This document shows positions 48,828 through 58,191 of a stretch of DNA of 64,000 bases, piece by piece (the first letter of the stretch is position 1; every line of letters begins with the position of its first letter). The stretch is taken from the NCBI GenBank assembly GCA_045546735.1, contig JAZQDJ010000105.1, positions 35,335 through 99,334 on the forward strand, read 5' to 3'. Under the pieces are notes generated by a model. That model was given only the letters and a program-made list of their open reading frames with translations. It was not told the origin of the DNA and ran no database searches. This DNA is from SVFI01 sp045546735 (GTDB lineage: Bacteria > Bacillota > Clostridia > Lachnospirales > Lachnospiraceae). Made by a program: the position numbers and the translations under genes.

Positions 48828-50210
48828 CTATTTTTTTCTGATTGCTTCATATACCGCTATCGTCTCTTCATCATCAAATCCACTCAGGTAATATCTTTTG
48901 CTCGGTGTTTCAATGCGCAGAAATACATCATTACGCGGATCGAGAAAAACAGTACAATTCCCTTCTTCTGCTACGCTCCAGCTTCCTTTTCTCAAATTTT
49001 CCATTGCTGTACCACTGTTTCTTGACATCTTCGGCAATTCTTCAAGAAGTTCAACCTTCTCAATTGTAAGCATTGAAATGACACATTCCTCACGCAAATG
49101 ATCTGCCACAATGCTGCCTTCCTTTACCAATAGCTGTATCGGTGTAAACTCCAACATGATAACCCAGATAGAGATAATCGGAAGTGACAGTAGTGTCGCT
49201 CCAAGCAGTGCAACCATTGCCTTTCCGCCCGCAGTCGCCATATTCATGGTAGTTCCGACTCCTACACGCTTTTCTACCATAGAATGTCTATCTCTCGGAT
49301 TGTAATATACCATTCCCCAAATCCAGTTCTCATCATTATCCTCATTTGCCGCCCTGTTTCTTTTCGATTCATAAATTTTGTCCAGTGCAATTTTCTTTTT
49401 CACCATCCATATAACCGGAAGCAGTGTTCCCACGACATATGCGCCGGTTGCCCACCAAAACGTATGCGTAAAACTGCCCCATTCATCCACACAAAACAGC
49501 ATCCCTATCATATATGCGACATTTATCCACGAACACAACACCCATAGATTTTTATACAAATTCTTCTTTGCACGGCTGTAATTCACATTGACATCACTGT
49601 CAGAACTGATAATCTGCGTTTTCTGCCGGTCTTGCCAGACTGCCATCCCCCAAAACAAAAAGGTAACGCCTGCAAATGTAAGGAGCATGATAAGAAGCGG
49701 AGCTCTGCGCGGTCCAAAATCGCCGGCTATTACCAAAATCGGCAAAATGACACTTGTGACACCTTGCAAAATAAAATGATACCACTTAACACGACGTATG
49801 GTTCCTGCAGACTTCATCTCTATCTGCACATCCGCCGCTTCCTCTGTCTGCCATTTCTTTTCCTGTTTCACTTCTTTCATCTTTCCGTTCGCAATTCCAA
49901 ACGGCACAAAAAAGATAAAGATGGAAATTGTCATCCATAGCATCCATATCGCCACAACAATGGACTCCCATGGCAAAAAGAGCGAAGGAATAGGCACAAC
50001 CAGCATCGACCACAGACATCTTTTCATCTGCTTTTGATAAACTGTTGCGATTTCCTTAATCTCAGGCGCACTCCGATGCTCTTTTGGAACTGTCACCCCA
50101 TAATAGATTCCGTTTTTTGCCTCCGCTTCATTTTTCAAAAGTGCATACATAATGAAAATAAACGGATACATCGCAATGCACAAAATTAGTCCTGTTATAC
50201 TGATACTCAT
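48828..50210 (-). CDS. DUF5808/DUF1648-like membrane protein
   Basis: A 460-residue membrane protein with about ten hydrophobic segments. The mid-protein WIWGMVYYNPRDRHSMVEKRVGVGTTMN motif is the DUF5808 signature, and the C-terminus (KRYYLSGFDDEETIAVYEAI) resembles a small PH-like domain. Such proteins are found beside YtrA-type GntR regulators, as here with a 4-base overlap. Role unknown, perhaps envelope stress. Confidence 0.85.
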   Translation of the reverse strand: MSISITGLILCIAMYPFIFIMYALLKNEAEAKNGIYYGVTVPKEHRSAPEIKEIATVYQKQMKRCLWSMLVVPIPSLFLPWESIVVAIWMLWMTISIFIFFVPFGIANGKMKEVKQEKKWQTEEAADVQIEMKSAGTIRRVKWYHFILQGVTSVILPILVIAGDFGPRRAPLLIMLLTFAGVTFLFWGMAVWQDRQKTQIISSDSDVNVNYSRAKKNLYKNLWVLCSWINVAYMIGMLFCVDEWGSFTHTFWWATGAYVVGTLLPVIWMVKKKIALDKIYESKRNRAANEDNDENWIWGMVYYNPRDRHSMVEKRVGVGTTMNMATAGGKAMVALLGATLLSLPIISIWVIMLEFTPIQLLVKEGSIVADHLREECVISMLTIEKVELLEELPKMSRNSGTAMENLRKGSWSVAEEGNCTVFLDPRNDVFLRIETPSKRYYLSGFDDEETIAVYEAIRKK

Positions 50211-50584
50211 CCTCTTCTCCCCTTTTCATAATATTTATCCACAACGGCAACAAAATCCTCCCTGCTCATCCCCTTGACCTTGGCTTCCGATATGAGCCTG
50301 GCCAGTTCCTGCTCTGATTCTGCTGTAAGGCCTCTCGTTTGCTCAATACTTTCTTTTACCCTGACACCGTTCCTCCGGTCCGTAATAATGTAGCCTTCCT
50401 GTTTCAGAAGCTGATAAGCCTTGTTTACTGTCATGGAATTGATGCCAATCTCCTCTGCCAGCGCACGCACAGTCGGCAATTTCTCTCCCGGCGCAAGCCT
50501 TCCTTCAGAAATCCCCATAACAATCTGATTTCTTATTTGTTTAAATACAGGTATTTCTGACCCATCCTGTAACACAATAATCAT
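50207..50584 (-). CDS. GntR family regulator, YtrA type (second copy)
   Basis: A 125-residue YtrA-type regulator with winged helix IPVFKQIRNQIVMGISEG and KLPTVRALAEEIGINSMTVNKAYQLLKQEG and a short C-terminal helix. It starts at the ATG at 50584, which has AAGGGG 7 bases upstream; the longer frame from 50647 crosses its own promoter. It overlaps the DUF5808 gene by 4 bases and likely represses it through the palindrome at 50605-50633. Confidence 0.92.
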   Translation of the reverse strand: MIIVLQDGSEIPVFKQIRNQIVMGISEGRLAPGEKLPTVRALAEEIGINSMTVNKAYQLLKQEGYIITDRRNGVRVKESIEQTRGLTAESEQELARLISEAKVKGMSREDFVAVVDKYYEKGRRG

Positions 50585-50604
50585 TTGCTGCCCCTTCTTT
50601 CCGG

Positions 50605-50647
50605 TATTTGTATTAGTTATAGTAATACAAATAATACAGGATGTCAA
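50605..50647 (-). promoter_or_regulatory. Promoter and operator of the GntR/DUF5808 pair
   Basis: On the minus strand TTGACA (50642-50647), 17-base spacer, TACTAT (50619-50624). The perfect repeat TATTTGTATTA-N7-TAATACAAATA (50605-50615, 50623-50633) spans the -10 box and is the likely GntR site. Confidence 0.88.
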
Positions 50648-50792
50648 CTAACTAATTTCATTTCCCTTTTCCCGACTTGCTTATAATTTTCCAAAGAAAT
50701 CGGTATATATTTTCCTAATTCCCCCCTATTTTTACAGCTTTTCTCACAAAAATCGGAACTTTCACTCACAAATCATAATTCCTCCGCCCAAA

Positions 50793-50830
50793 CAAAAAAA
50801 GAAGCATTGCCGTAAAAGCAATGCTTCTTT
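50793..50830 (-). terminator. Terminator of purL
   Basis: Stem AAAGAAGCATTGC/GCAATGCTTCTTT followed on the minus strand by TTTTTTTGTTTGG. It lies 15 bases after the purL stop. Confidence 0.9.
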
Positions 50831-50844
50831 GTCTAAATCATCCC

Positions 50845-53800
50845 TTATTTAAAATATGCTACACCGGATTCGAAAATCTTAAGATCCTGCTCGCCGTAAA
50901 TGTTAATTGCAACCGCCTCATCGCGACGCTCTGCATGTGCCATCTTACCAAAGCATCTTCCGTCCGGAGATGTGATACCTTCAATCGATGCGTAAGAACC
51001 GTTTACGTTCCACTCTTCATCCATAGAAACATTTCCGTTAAAGTCCGCATACTGCGTTGCTACCTGACCGTTTGCAAAGAGTTTGTCAATCCACTCCTTC
51101 GGTGCTACAAAACGTCCTTCACCGTGAGATGCAGGGCTGACATAGGTCTTTCCTACTTCTGCAAGTGATAACCAAGGTGATTTGTTAGAAACAACCTTTG
51201 TGTAAACCATCTTGGAAATGTGACGGTTAATTGTGTTGAAGGTAAGTGTCGGCGAATCTTCTTTCTGGCCGCAAACCTCACCGTAAGGCACAAGACCTAA
51301 TTTGATGAGTGCCTGGAAACCGTTACAGATGCCGAGCGCAAGACCGTCTCTTTCATGAAGCAGCTTCATAACTGCTTCCTTCATCTTTTCATTCTGGAAT
51401 GCAGTTGCAAAAAACTTCGCAGAACCATCCGGTTCATCTCCTGCGGAGAAACCGCCCGGGAACATAATAATCTGTGCCTGTGCGATTGCTTTTTCAAATT
51501 CATCCACACTGCTGCGGATATCTTCTGCTGTCATGTTCTTGAATACCTTTGTGATAACATCCGCACCGGCTCTTTCAAATGCCTTTGCAGAATCGTATTC
51601 ACAGTTTGTACCCGGGAATACCGGAATAAATACCGTCGGACGAGCCACTTTATTCTTACATACATAAATGTCTTTTGTATCATAAAGACCTGTATTTACA
51701 GGCGTCGTCTCTTTTACTGCTTTTGTCGGGAATACTTTTTCAAGTTTTGACGTCCAGCTTGCAAGCGCATCCTCTTCACTTACTGCTACATCTTTGTATG
51801 TAAAGCCGCTTTCTGTAACCATACCGACTTTTTTGTATGTGACAGTAATGTCACCAAGTTTATCCGCCGGAACTTCTGCTACGATATTACCGATTCCGTT
51901 TGCAAATAACTCTTCTACCGATAAGTTTTCATCATAAGCAACACCGAGTTTGTTACCGAATGCCATCTTAGCCGTTGCAGCTACAATACCCTTTGCATCT
52001 ACACTGTATGCAGATTTTAATGTGCCGTTTACAATCATTGCATGAAGTGCTTCATAAAGTGCCATCACTTCATCATATTTCGGAAGGTCGTATTCATCCT
52101 TCGGAATTTCGAATGCAACTAATACATTTCCTGCTTCTTTTAATTCCGGAGTAAGAATTTCCTGATGTTTTGCTACATCCACAGCAAATGACACGAGTGT
52201 CGGCGGTACATCGATATCATTAAATGTACCTGACATACTGTCTTTTCCTCCGATACTTGGAAGTCCGAAGCCAAGCTGTGCATCGTACGCACCGAGAAGT
52301 GCTGCAAATGGCTGACTCCAACGCTTTGGTTCTTCTGTCATACGACGGAAGTACTCCTGGAATGTAAAACGAACCTTTTTATAATCACCGCCGGAAGCCA
52401 CAATCTTTGAAAGTGACTCAAGCACTGCGTAAACAGCACCGTGATACGGACTCCAACTTGATAAATAAGGATCAAAACCATAACTCATCATCGTAACTGT
52501 ATCTGTCTTTCCTTTTAATACAGGAAGTTTTGCTACCATAGTCTGTGTTTCAGTCAACTGGTACTGACCGCCGTACGGCATGTAAACACTGCCTGCACCG
52601 ATAGATGCGTCAAACATTTCCACAAGACCTTTCTGGCTGCAGACATTCAAATCGTTCAATGTATCAAGGATGGCACCTTTGACATCACCGGCTTTTACAT
52701 CCTCTGCCACCTTATCAATAGATACTTTCTTAAAGTAGTTATCTTCCGGTGAAGGCATATCAACTGAAACCTTTGTTTCCTGATGCGCACCGTTTGTATC
52801 AAGGAACGCTCTGGAAAGATTTACGATTTCTTTGCCTCTCCATGAAAGAACAAGCCTCGGCTCTGCTGTTACCGTAGCAACCTGTACTGCCTCAAGGTTT
52901 TCCTCGTCCGCATATTTCATGAACTCATCCACATTTGACGGATCTACAACAACCGCCATACGCTCCTGCGACTCGGAAATTGCAAGTTCTGTACCGTCCA
53001 AACCTGCATATTTCTTCGGAACTTTATCAAGATCAACCACAAGGCCAGGGGCAAGTTCACCGATTGCAACGGAAACACCGCCGGCACCGAAGTCGTTACA
53101 CTTCTTAATCAGACGGCTTACTTCCTCACGGCGGAACAATCTCTGGATTTTACGCTCTGTCGGCGCATTACCTTTCTGAACCTCAGCTCCGCATGTCTCA
53201 ATAGAACTTGTTGTATGCACTTTGGAAGAACCTGTCGCACCGCCGCATCCGTCACGACCTGTACGTCCGCCGAGTAATACGATGATATCGCCCGGATCGG
53301 AAGTCTCACGGATTACGTTCTTTCTCGGAGCAGCGCCCATAACCGCACCGATTTCCATTCTCTTAGCCACATAGTTCGGATGATAAAGCTCTTTTACGTA
53401 GCCTGTTGCAAGTCCGATCTGATTGCCGTAAGAAGAATAGCCGCTGGCTGCACCGCGAACAAGTTTCTTCTGGGAAAGTTTACCTTTCATTGTATCTGTC
53501 ACAGGTACGGTCGGATCGGCTGCACCTGTAATACGCATTGCCTGATATACATAACCACGTCCTGAAAGCGGATCACGGATTGCTCCTCCGAGACATGTTG
53601 CTGCTCCACCGAACGGCTCAATCTCTGTCGGATGGTTATGCGTTTCATTTTTGAAGAAAATCAGCCACTCTTCTGTTTTTCCGTCCATTTCAACCGGAAC
53701 TACAATAGAACATGCATTAATTTCTTCCGACTCTTCCATATCATCAAGTTTGCCTTCTTTTTTCAACTTGCGCATTGCCATAAGTGCAAGGTCCATTAAG

Positions 53801-54618
53801 CAAACAAATTTGTCATCTCTGCCTTTAAAAATTTCTTCTCTTGTTGCAAGGTAATTTTCATATGTCTCCACAATCGGAGCATTATAGTATCCTTCATCAA
53901 ACGCAACATCCACAAGTTCTGTCGAGAATGTTGTGTGACGGCAGTGATCTGACCAATACGTATCAAGCACTCTGATCTCTGTCATGGAAGGATCTCTGTT
54001 TTCCTCATTTTTAAAGTAATTCTGAATATGAAGGAAATCTTTAAATGTCATGGCAAGACCTAAAGAATCATAAAGCTCTTTCAAATCTGCCTCTGCCATC
54101 TCCTTAAATCCGTCAAATATAAGAACATCATCCGGCTCTTTGAAATCAGAAACAAGTGTTTCCGGTTTTGTCATTCCTGTTTCTCTGGAATCAACAGGGT
54201 TAATACAGTAGGCTTTGATTTTCTCAAACTCCTCATCGGAAACCTGTCCTTCCAAAACATATGTAATTGCAGTCTGAATAATCGGCTCCTCATCCTCTTT
54301 CAAAAACTGCACACACTGTACTGCTGAATCCGCTCTCTGGTCAAACTGTCCCGGGAGATATTCCACAGAAAAAATTCTGGCACCTTCTGCCACTTCAAAA
54401 CTTTCCTTGTACAAAATATCAACCGGCGGTTCACTGAACACCGTCTGACAAGCTTTTTCGAAAATCTCATCGGAAATATTTTCCACATCATATCGGATCA
54501 AAACTCTGACTTTATCAATTTTGATTCCGAGATAGTTTTTCAGATCCTCGTGCAACTCTTTTGCTTTTACTGCAAAATCTTCTTTTTTCTCTACGTAGAT
54601 ACGTCTTACCTCAGCCAT
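50845..54618 (-). CDS. purL: Phosphoribosylformylglycinamidine synthase, single chain
   Basis: A 1257-residue FGAM synthase with all domains on one chain. The central FGAM region includes FKNETHNHPTEIEPFGGAATCLGG and ASGYSSYGNQIG; the C-terminal class I glutamine amidotransferase has FPGGFSAGDEPDGSAKFF, LGICNGFQALIKLG (Cys nucleophile) and SHGEGRF (catalytic His). It catalyses the fourth step of purine synthesis. The one-chain form is typical of gamma-proteobacteria and Clostridia. Its own promoter and terminator isolate it. No purine riboswitch was found upstream. Confidence 0.98.
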   Translation of the reverse strand: MAEVRRIYVEKKEDFAVKAKELHEDLKNYLGIKIDKVRVLIRYDVENISDEIFEKACQTVFSEPPVDILYKESFEVAEGARIFSVEYLPGQFDQRADSAVQCVQFLKEDEEPIIQTAITYVLEGQVSDEEFEKIKAYCINPVDSRETGMTKPETLVSDFKEPDDVLIFDGFKEMAEADLKELYDSLGLAMTFKDFLHIQNYFKNEENRDPSMTEIRVLDTYWSDHCRHTTFSTELVDVAFDEGYYNAPIVETYENYLATREEIFKGRDDKFVCLMDLALMAMRKLKKEGKLDDMEESEEINACSIVVPVEMDGKTEEWLIFFKNETHNHPTEIEPFGGAATCLGGAIRDPLSGRGYVYQAMRITGAADPTVPVTDTMKGKLSQKKLVRGAASGYSSYGNQIGLATGYVKELYHPNYVAKRMEIGAVMGAAPRKNVIRETSDPGDIIVLLGGRTGRDGCGGATGSSKVHTTSSIETCGAEVQKGNAPTERKIQRLFRREEVSRLIKKCNDFGAGGVSVAIGELAPGLVVDLDKVPKKYAGLDGTELAISESQERMAVVVDPSNVDEFMKYADEENLEAVQVATVTAEPRLVLSWRGKEIVNLSRAFLDTNGAHQETKVSVDMPSPEDNYFKKVSIDKVAEDVKAGDVKGAILDTLNDLNVCSQKGLVEMFDASIGAGSVYMPYGGQYQLTETQTMVAKLPVLKGKTDTVTMMSYGFDPYLSSWSPYHGAVYAVLESLSKIVASGGDYKKVRFTFQEYFRRMTEEPKRWSQPFAALLGAYDAQLGFGLPSIGGKDSMSGTFNDIDVPPTLVSFAVDVAKHQEILTPELKEAGNVLVAFEIPKDEYDLPKYDEVMALYEALHAMIVNGTLKSAYSVDAKGIVAATAKMAFGNKLGVAYDENLSVEELFANGIGNIVAEVPADKLGDITVTYKKVGMVTESGFTYKDVAVSEEDALASWTSKLEKVFPTKAVKETTPVNTGLYDTKDIYVCKNKVARPTVFIPVFPGTNCEYDSAKAFERAGADVITKVFKNMTAEDIRSSVDEFEKAIAQAQIIMFPGGFSAGDEPDGSAKFFATAFQNEKMKEAVMKLLHERDGLALGICNGFQALIKLGLVPYGEVCGQKEDSPTLTFNTINRHISKMVYTKVVSNKSPWLSLAEVGKTYVSPASHGEGRFVAPKEWIDKLFANGQVATQYADFNGNVSMDEEWNVNGSYASIEGITSPDGRCFGKMAHAERRDEAVAINIYGEQDLKIFESGVAYFK

Positions 54619-54681
54619 CTGATGACTCCTCCATCTAATGTTTTCCTATTATTTATGTCATGCTTTAAACATACCATTTTT

Positions 54682-54709
54682 ATTATACAAAAACTTCGCC
54701 TTTTTTCAA
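54682..54709 (-). promoter_or_regulatory. Sigma-A promoter of purL
   Basis: On the minus strand TTGAAA (54704-54709), 16-base spacer, TATAAT (54682-54687). The purL ATG is 64 bases downstream of the -10 box. Confidence 0.75.
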
Positions 54710-54753
54710 CCTATTGCGCCAACTTACTTTATATTTCTGTTGTTATTTATTCT

Positions 54754-54824
54754 TTGTGGTGTTTTATCTTGTGGTTAACGTAATTATAGGGCACAATATA
54801 TTGTGGTGGCGTTATTTAACCACA
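54754..54824. repeat. Palindrome cluster upstream of purL
   Basis: An outer inverted repeat TGTGGTTAA (54770-54778) / TTAACCACA (54816-54824) encloses the perfect palindrome CACAATATATTGTG (54792-54805). TTGTGGT also occurs at 54754, 54769 and 54801. It lies 45-115 bases upstream of the purL -35 box and could be an operator or a cruciform. Confidence 0.55.
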
Positions 54825-54829
54825 TTTTT

Positions 54830-55280
54830 CAGCATCTTTTGATTTAGTTTCTGAATTTTCCATACTTTTTCATATTATGTAAACAAAACGTAAAAATCAC
54901 TTGTGTTTTTCTTTGTTTTATTGCTATTGACCGCTTTGGATAATATTTTTATGACACTAATAACATTTTTGCATTTTCCCTTTCTTTTCAGCTTTTATAA
55001 CATCCGAAATTTATTAATCACCCTATTTTCTCTGTCATGGCTTCTATTAATGTTTATAAATATCATTCGCTTTTGTTAGTAGTGGCAAGAATACATAATC
55101 TTGCGTTCTTTTTGACCAAAACAGACTATATATTGTGTTTTTCATGTTTTTTATCAATTAAAAACCACGCATTATCTCAAGTTATGTCAACCGCATTTAT
55201 GTTAACCTCTGCAAGCGCAAAGAGAATAGATTGCGTACGTTATTAAAATCCTTCCCTACAACATATAGTATAGCCATGCA
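54830..55280. other. AT-rich region without a recognised gene
   Basis: About 450 bases of low-GC DNA between the palindrome cluster and the GH5 terminators. Only short frames without ribosome sites occur. No RNA structure or mobile element end was recognised. Confidence 0.6.
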
Positions 55281-55284
55281 CAAA

Positions 55285-55313
55285 AAGAGAGGGGCGCAGA
55301 AAACGCCCCCACA
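55285..55313 (-). terminator. Second terminator after GH5
   Basis: Stem GGGGCG/CGCCCC with a short loop, followed on the minus strand by TCTCTTTTTG. It backs up the hairpin at 55397-55411. Confidence 0.7.
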
Positions 55314-55388
55314 AAAAGCAGAAGAAAAACAAGTAAAAGCATACAAAAAAAAAACAAGAAGAGAGGCCTATGTAAAAAAAGGGCAACA

Positions 55389-55411
55389 AAAAACCAGCCG
55401 CAAAATGCGGC
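55389..55411 (-). terminator. Terminator of GH5
   Basis: Stem GCCGC/GCGGC (55397-55401, 55407-55411) followed on the minus strand by TGGTTTTTTG. It lies 33 bases after the GH5 stop. Confidence 0.8.
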
Positions 55412-55444
55412 GGGAATTCTGTATTTAAAACACGAAGAAACGAA

Positions 55445-56479
55445 TTATAAGTATTTCAATAATTCATCTTTAATCGGAGCAACATGTTCCTGTGTAAGAC
55501 CGAAATCCATCTTTTTGTAAGTCCATACTGCACGACCGATACCATGACGTTCGAACGCCTCATGAATATCTTTAAACCAATTTACTGTGCCCTCAAGCGG
55601 CGCCTGGTCGATAACGCCCCACTCTCCACAATACAACGGAACATCATATTTCTCTGCATGAGCAATTGCTGTTGTAAAAATAGCATCAAAGAATGTGCTG
55701 TCCATTTTGGTAACACCCGGATAACGGAAGTGCTCTGTCGAATGATCCGGGAAATTGTTCTCTTTTGCAATCTCGATATACTCTTCGATTGTATGCGGAT
55801 AATCCGTGTGGAAGCCCTTTGGCATGAAATCCTGCCAATAAGCGTTCTGGTGCGTGAAAATCTGCGGATCATAGCAATGGAAATTGTAAACGATATTTTC
55901 ATCCAAAGGCGCATCCAGAAGTTGTACGGAAAGTACATTGTTATAGTTGATTCCGCCGATAAGAATCTTGATATCTTTCGAATACTTACGAATTACGAGC
56001 ATTGCCTCTTTTGCAAGTGCGTTCCATTCTTTTGCCACATTCGGATCAACAATCTCATTTAACAGCTCAAGGGCAAGTCTGTCTGCATATTTTGCTGCAT
56101 ATCTTGCTGCCAAATCGTCCCAAAGCTTCAAAAAACGCTCCTGAAGCGCTCTGTTCTGGAAAAATCCTGCACTGTACTCTAAGTCATCAAACACATATCC
56201 GGCTGTCTTGTGTAAATCAAGAACCATATTTAAGTTGTACTTCTCACACCAAGCCAAACAATTGTCTAAATACTTGTAATTTTCTTCAATTCTCTCGCCT
56301 TCTTCTGTTTCAATCAGATTGTAATCCACCGGGACACGAATGTGATCCACTCCCCAAGAAGCGATTTCTTTGATGTCATCCTCTACAATGAAAGTATCAT
56401 AGTGCTCAATTTCATGACAGCACTGTGAAATCCAGCCACCGAGATTAACACCGCGATAGTAACCTTCGAATTTTTTCAT
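55445..56479 (-). CDS. Glycoside hydrolase family 5-like glucanase
   Basis: A 344-residue cytoplasmic protein without a signal peptide. The GH5 layout is clear: RGVNLGGWISQC start, HIRVPVDYNLI, LDLHKTAG, the acid/base in LELLNEIVDP (E142) and the nucleophile in PLYCGEWGVID (E286). Lack of export suggests hydrolysis of imported oligosaccharides, such as cellobiose-type or beta-1,3 glucans; the exact linkage is uncertain. AAGGAGAAGG precedes the ATG. Two terminators follow. Confidence 0.9.
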   Translation of the reverse strand: MKKFEGYYRGVNLGGWISQCCHEIEHYDTFIVEDDIKEIASWGVDHIRVPVDYNLIETEEGERIEENYKYLDNCLAWCEKYNLNMVLDLHKTAGYVFDDLEYSAGFFQNRALQERFLKLWDDLAARYAAKYADRLALELLNEIVDPNVAKEWNALAKEAMLVIRKYSKDIKILIGGINYNNVLSVQLLDAPLDENIVYNFHCYDPQIFTHQNAYWQDFMPKGFHTDYPHTIEEYIEIAKENNFPDHSTEHFRYPGVTKMDSTFFDAIFTTAIAHAEKYDVPLYCGEWGVIDQAPLEGTVNWFKDIHEAFERHGIGRAVWTYKKMDFGLTQEHVAPIKDELLKYL

Positions 56480-56584
56480 GGTAACCTTCTCCTTTATTTA
56501 TTATTTGTTTTTATATTATACATGCTAATCTTATGTATATATAATATTCTTGACATTTGTATCAAACTTTTAACTTTTATTGTT

Positions 56585-57526
56585 TTAACCCACAAGCAAG
56601 TACACAAAATATACTGCATAACCTACAAGCAGCAATGCACCACCCTTGCGGGATAAGATCTGCTTTTTAAAGCAAAGTAACACAAGCAATACCATCGATA
56701 CTATACACAAAACAGCATCAAGCAAGAACGCCGATGCAAACTCTACCGGTACAATTAATGACACAGTACCGAGAACAAACAAAACATTGAAAATATTGCT
56801 TCCGAGAATGTTTCCGACCGCAATATCTGCATTTCCTTTACGAGCTGCTGTAACCGATGTAATCAGCTCCGGAAGCGAAGTTCCGAAAGCCACGACCGTA
56901 AGACCGATTAAACGGTCACTCATTCCGAGAAGAGATGCTATAATCTTTGCATTTTCCACCGTGATATCACTGCCCCAAACAACTGCAGCCAATCCTCCGA
57001 CAGTAAACAAAATTAAAAGAAACACATTTTTCGTTTGTGCCTGCTCTTCGTCTACCGATTCTGCCATCCCTTTCTTGGCATCCTTTAAAAGCTTAACCAT
57101 AAAGACGACCATCATAGCCCACAAAATAATGCCGCATACACGGTTTAACTTGCCGAGAAAATATCCCATAGCCAAAAGGACAACCGAAATCACAATATTA
57201 AACGGCATATCAAACTTCAAACTTGATTTCTGAATGTGCAACGGTACAATACAGGCTGTAATACCCAAAATCAAAAGGACATTGAGCAAATTACTTCCGA
57301 GAATATTACCGATTGCTATTCCGGTCGTTCCCTGAAGTGCTGCCGAAATACTGATTGCCGCCTCCGGAGCACTCGTTCCGAATGCCACAATCGTAAGTCC
57401 GATCACCATCTGCGGAATTTTAAACTTCTCAGCAATCCCGGACGCACCGCTCACAAAAAAATCTGCCCCCTTAATCAGCAGGACAAATCCGATAATCATA
57501 AATACTACACTCTGAAACGCAACCAT
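56585..57526 (-). CDS. Sodium/calcium exchanger family protein, YrbG-like
   Basis: A 313-residue membrane antiporter with ten hydrophobic segments in two inverted halves. Each half has the family motif: GTSAPEAAISISAALQG...GNILGSNLLNVLL and GTSLPELITSVTAARKG...GNILGSNIFNVLF. These alpha-repeats bind Ca and Na in the CaCA family. It probably exports calcium against sodium or protons. Confidence 0.93.
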   Translation of the reverse strand: MVAFQSVVFMIIGFVLLIKGADFFVSGASGIAEKFKIPQMVIGLTIVAFGTSAPEAAISISAALQGTTGIAIGNILGSNLLNVLLILGITACIVPLHIQKSSLKFDMPFNIVISVVLLAMGYFLGKLNRVCGIILWAMMVVFMVKLLKDAKKGMAESVDEEQAQTKNVFLLILFTVGGLAAVVWGSDITVENAKIIASLLGMSDRLIGLTVVAFGTSLPELITSVTAARKGNADIAVGNILGSNIFNVLFVLGTVSLIVPVEFASAFLLDAVLCIVSMVLLVLLCFKKQILSRKGGALLLVGYAVYFVYLLVG

Positions 57527-57557
57527 GTTCTTCCTTCTTTCCTTTTTCTATACAAAA

Positions 57558-57589
57558 CAAAAACCCATGGACAGCGTGCACTGTCCATG
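57558..57589 (-). terminator. Terminator of the 57604-57873 gene
   Basis: Stem CATGGACAG/CTGTCCATG (57566-57574, 57581-57589) followed on the minus strand by GGGTTTTTG. It separates the small gene from the antiporter gene. Confidence 0.85.
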
Positions 57590-57603
57590 AGTCCGAAATT
57601 CAA

Positions 57604-57873
57604 TTAACCTGCAAACACAGAATCGGCTCCGAACAACAAATCCGCATTGTTCATTCCCATCTGCATCTGCATCGCCAAAACACCTGCAAAATCAGCCGTT
57701 TCGCCTCTCTCAAGAGCATTTACCGTCTCCTGACCGTAGTCAATTTCCATCGGCTTAATGTGACTGCCTGTAACATCATTATCCACTGTAGATATACGAT
57801 TCAAGCTGCTGGCACTGACGCTGTTTGTATTATAAATATATGGCTGAAAACCTGATATAGCACCGACTCCCAT
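57604..57873 (-). CDS. Small hypothetical protein with FliK/YjfB-like feel
   Basis: An 89-residue protein starting MGVGAISGFQPYIYNTNSVSASSLNRIS, with a Met/Gln-rich end (FAGVLAMQMQMGMNNADLLFG). No signal or membrane segment. Similar short proteins are remembered from Lachnospiraceae but without an assigned role; a motility link (as for YjfB) is only a resemblance. It has its own consensus promoter, strong AAAGGAG site and terminator, so it is probably well expressed. Confidence 0.72.
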   Translation of the reverse strand: MGVGAISGFQPYIYNTNSVSASSLNRISTVDNDVTGSHIKPMEIDYGQETVNALERGETADFAGVLAMQMQMGMNNADLLFGADSVFAG

Positions 57874-57907
57874 ACAGTCACTCCTTTCGACGAAAATACT
57901 TTTAATT

Positions 57908-57936
57908 AGTATAACCTATTTCATATCTTTTTTCAA
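57908..57936 (-). promoter_or_regulatory. Sigma-A promoter of the 57604-57873 gene
   Basis: On the minus strand TTGAAA (57931-57936), 17-base spacer, TATACT (57908-57913). Confidence 0.8.
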
Positions 57937-57950
57937 TGCAAAATACATTT

Positions 57951-58181
57951 TCAATGGTGAAAGTTTTTCAATCTTTCCTTCAATTCTGCCAGTTTTGCAC
58001 CATATTCCACAATTTCTTTACTTTTCAGTTTTCCCGCCTCAACCATTTCTCCGTAAACACGTTCAAACTTCTGAAGATTTGCTCTTGCATTGTCTTTATA
58101 ATTATTCTCAAAAGCTAACTGAAGACTTTTTATAATTTCATCCAGTTCTTTTGCAGCCTTGCTTTTCCCAAGTCCAAACAT
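57951..58181 (-). CDS. Small helical protein
   Basis: A 76-residue charged, all-helical protein (KELDEIIKSLQLAFENNYKDNARANLQKF, KAKLAELKERLKNF pattern). AGGAGATAA lies just before the ATG, and it follows the dehydrogenase gene by 10 bases. Probably the last gene of the engB-to-dehydrogenase run. Unknown family. Confidence 0.72.
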   Translation of the reverse strand: MFGLGKSKAAKELDEIIKSLQLAFENNYKDNARANLQKFERVYGEMVEAGKLKSKEIVEYGAKLAELKERLKNFHH

Positions 58182-58191
58182 TTATCTCCTC

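Noticed and set aside
54619..54709. Possible purine riboswitch upstream of purL
   Set aside because: The leader between the -10 box and the ATG is only about 64 bases and lacks the purine aptamer elements.
55037..55246. 69-residue frame in the intergenic gap upstream of purL
   Set aside because: No ribosome site or recognisable domain; composition is that of AT-rich non-coding DNA.
55231..55428. Very basic 65-residue reading frame on the plus strand
   Set aside because: No ribosome site, and its composition simply reflects A-rich terminator DNA opposite the GH5 transcript.
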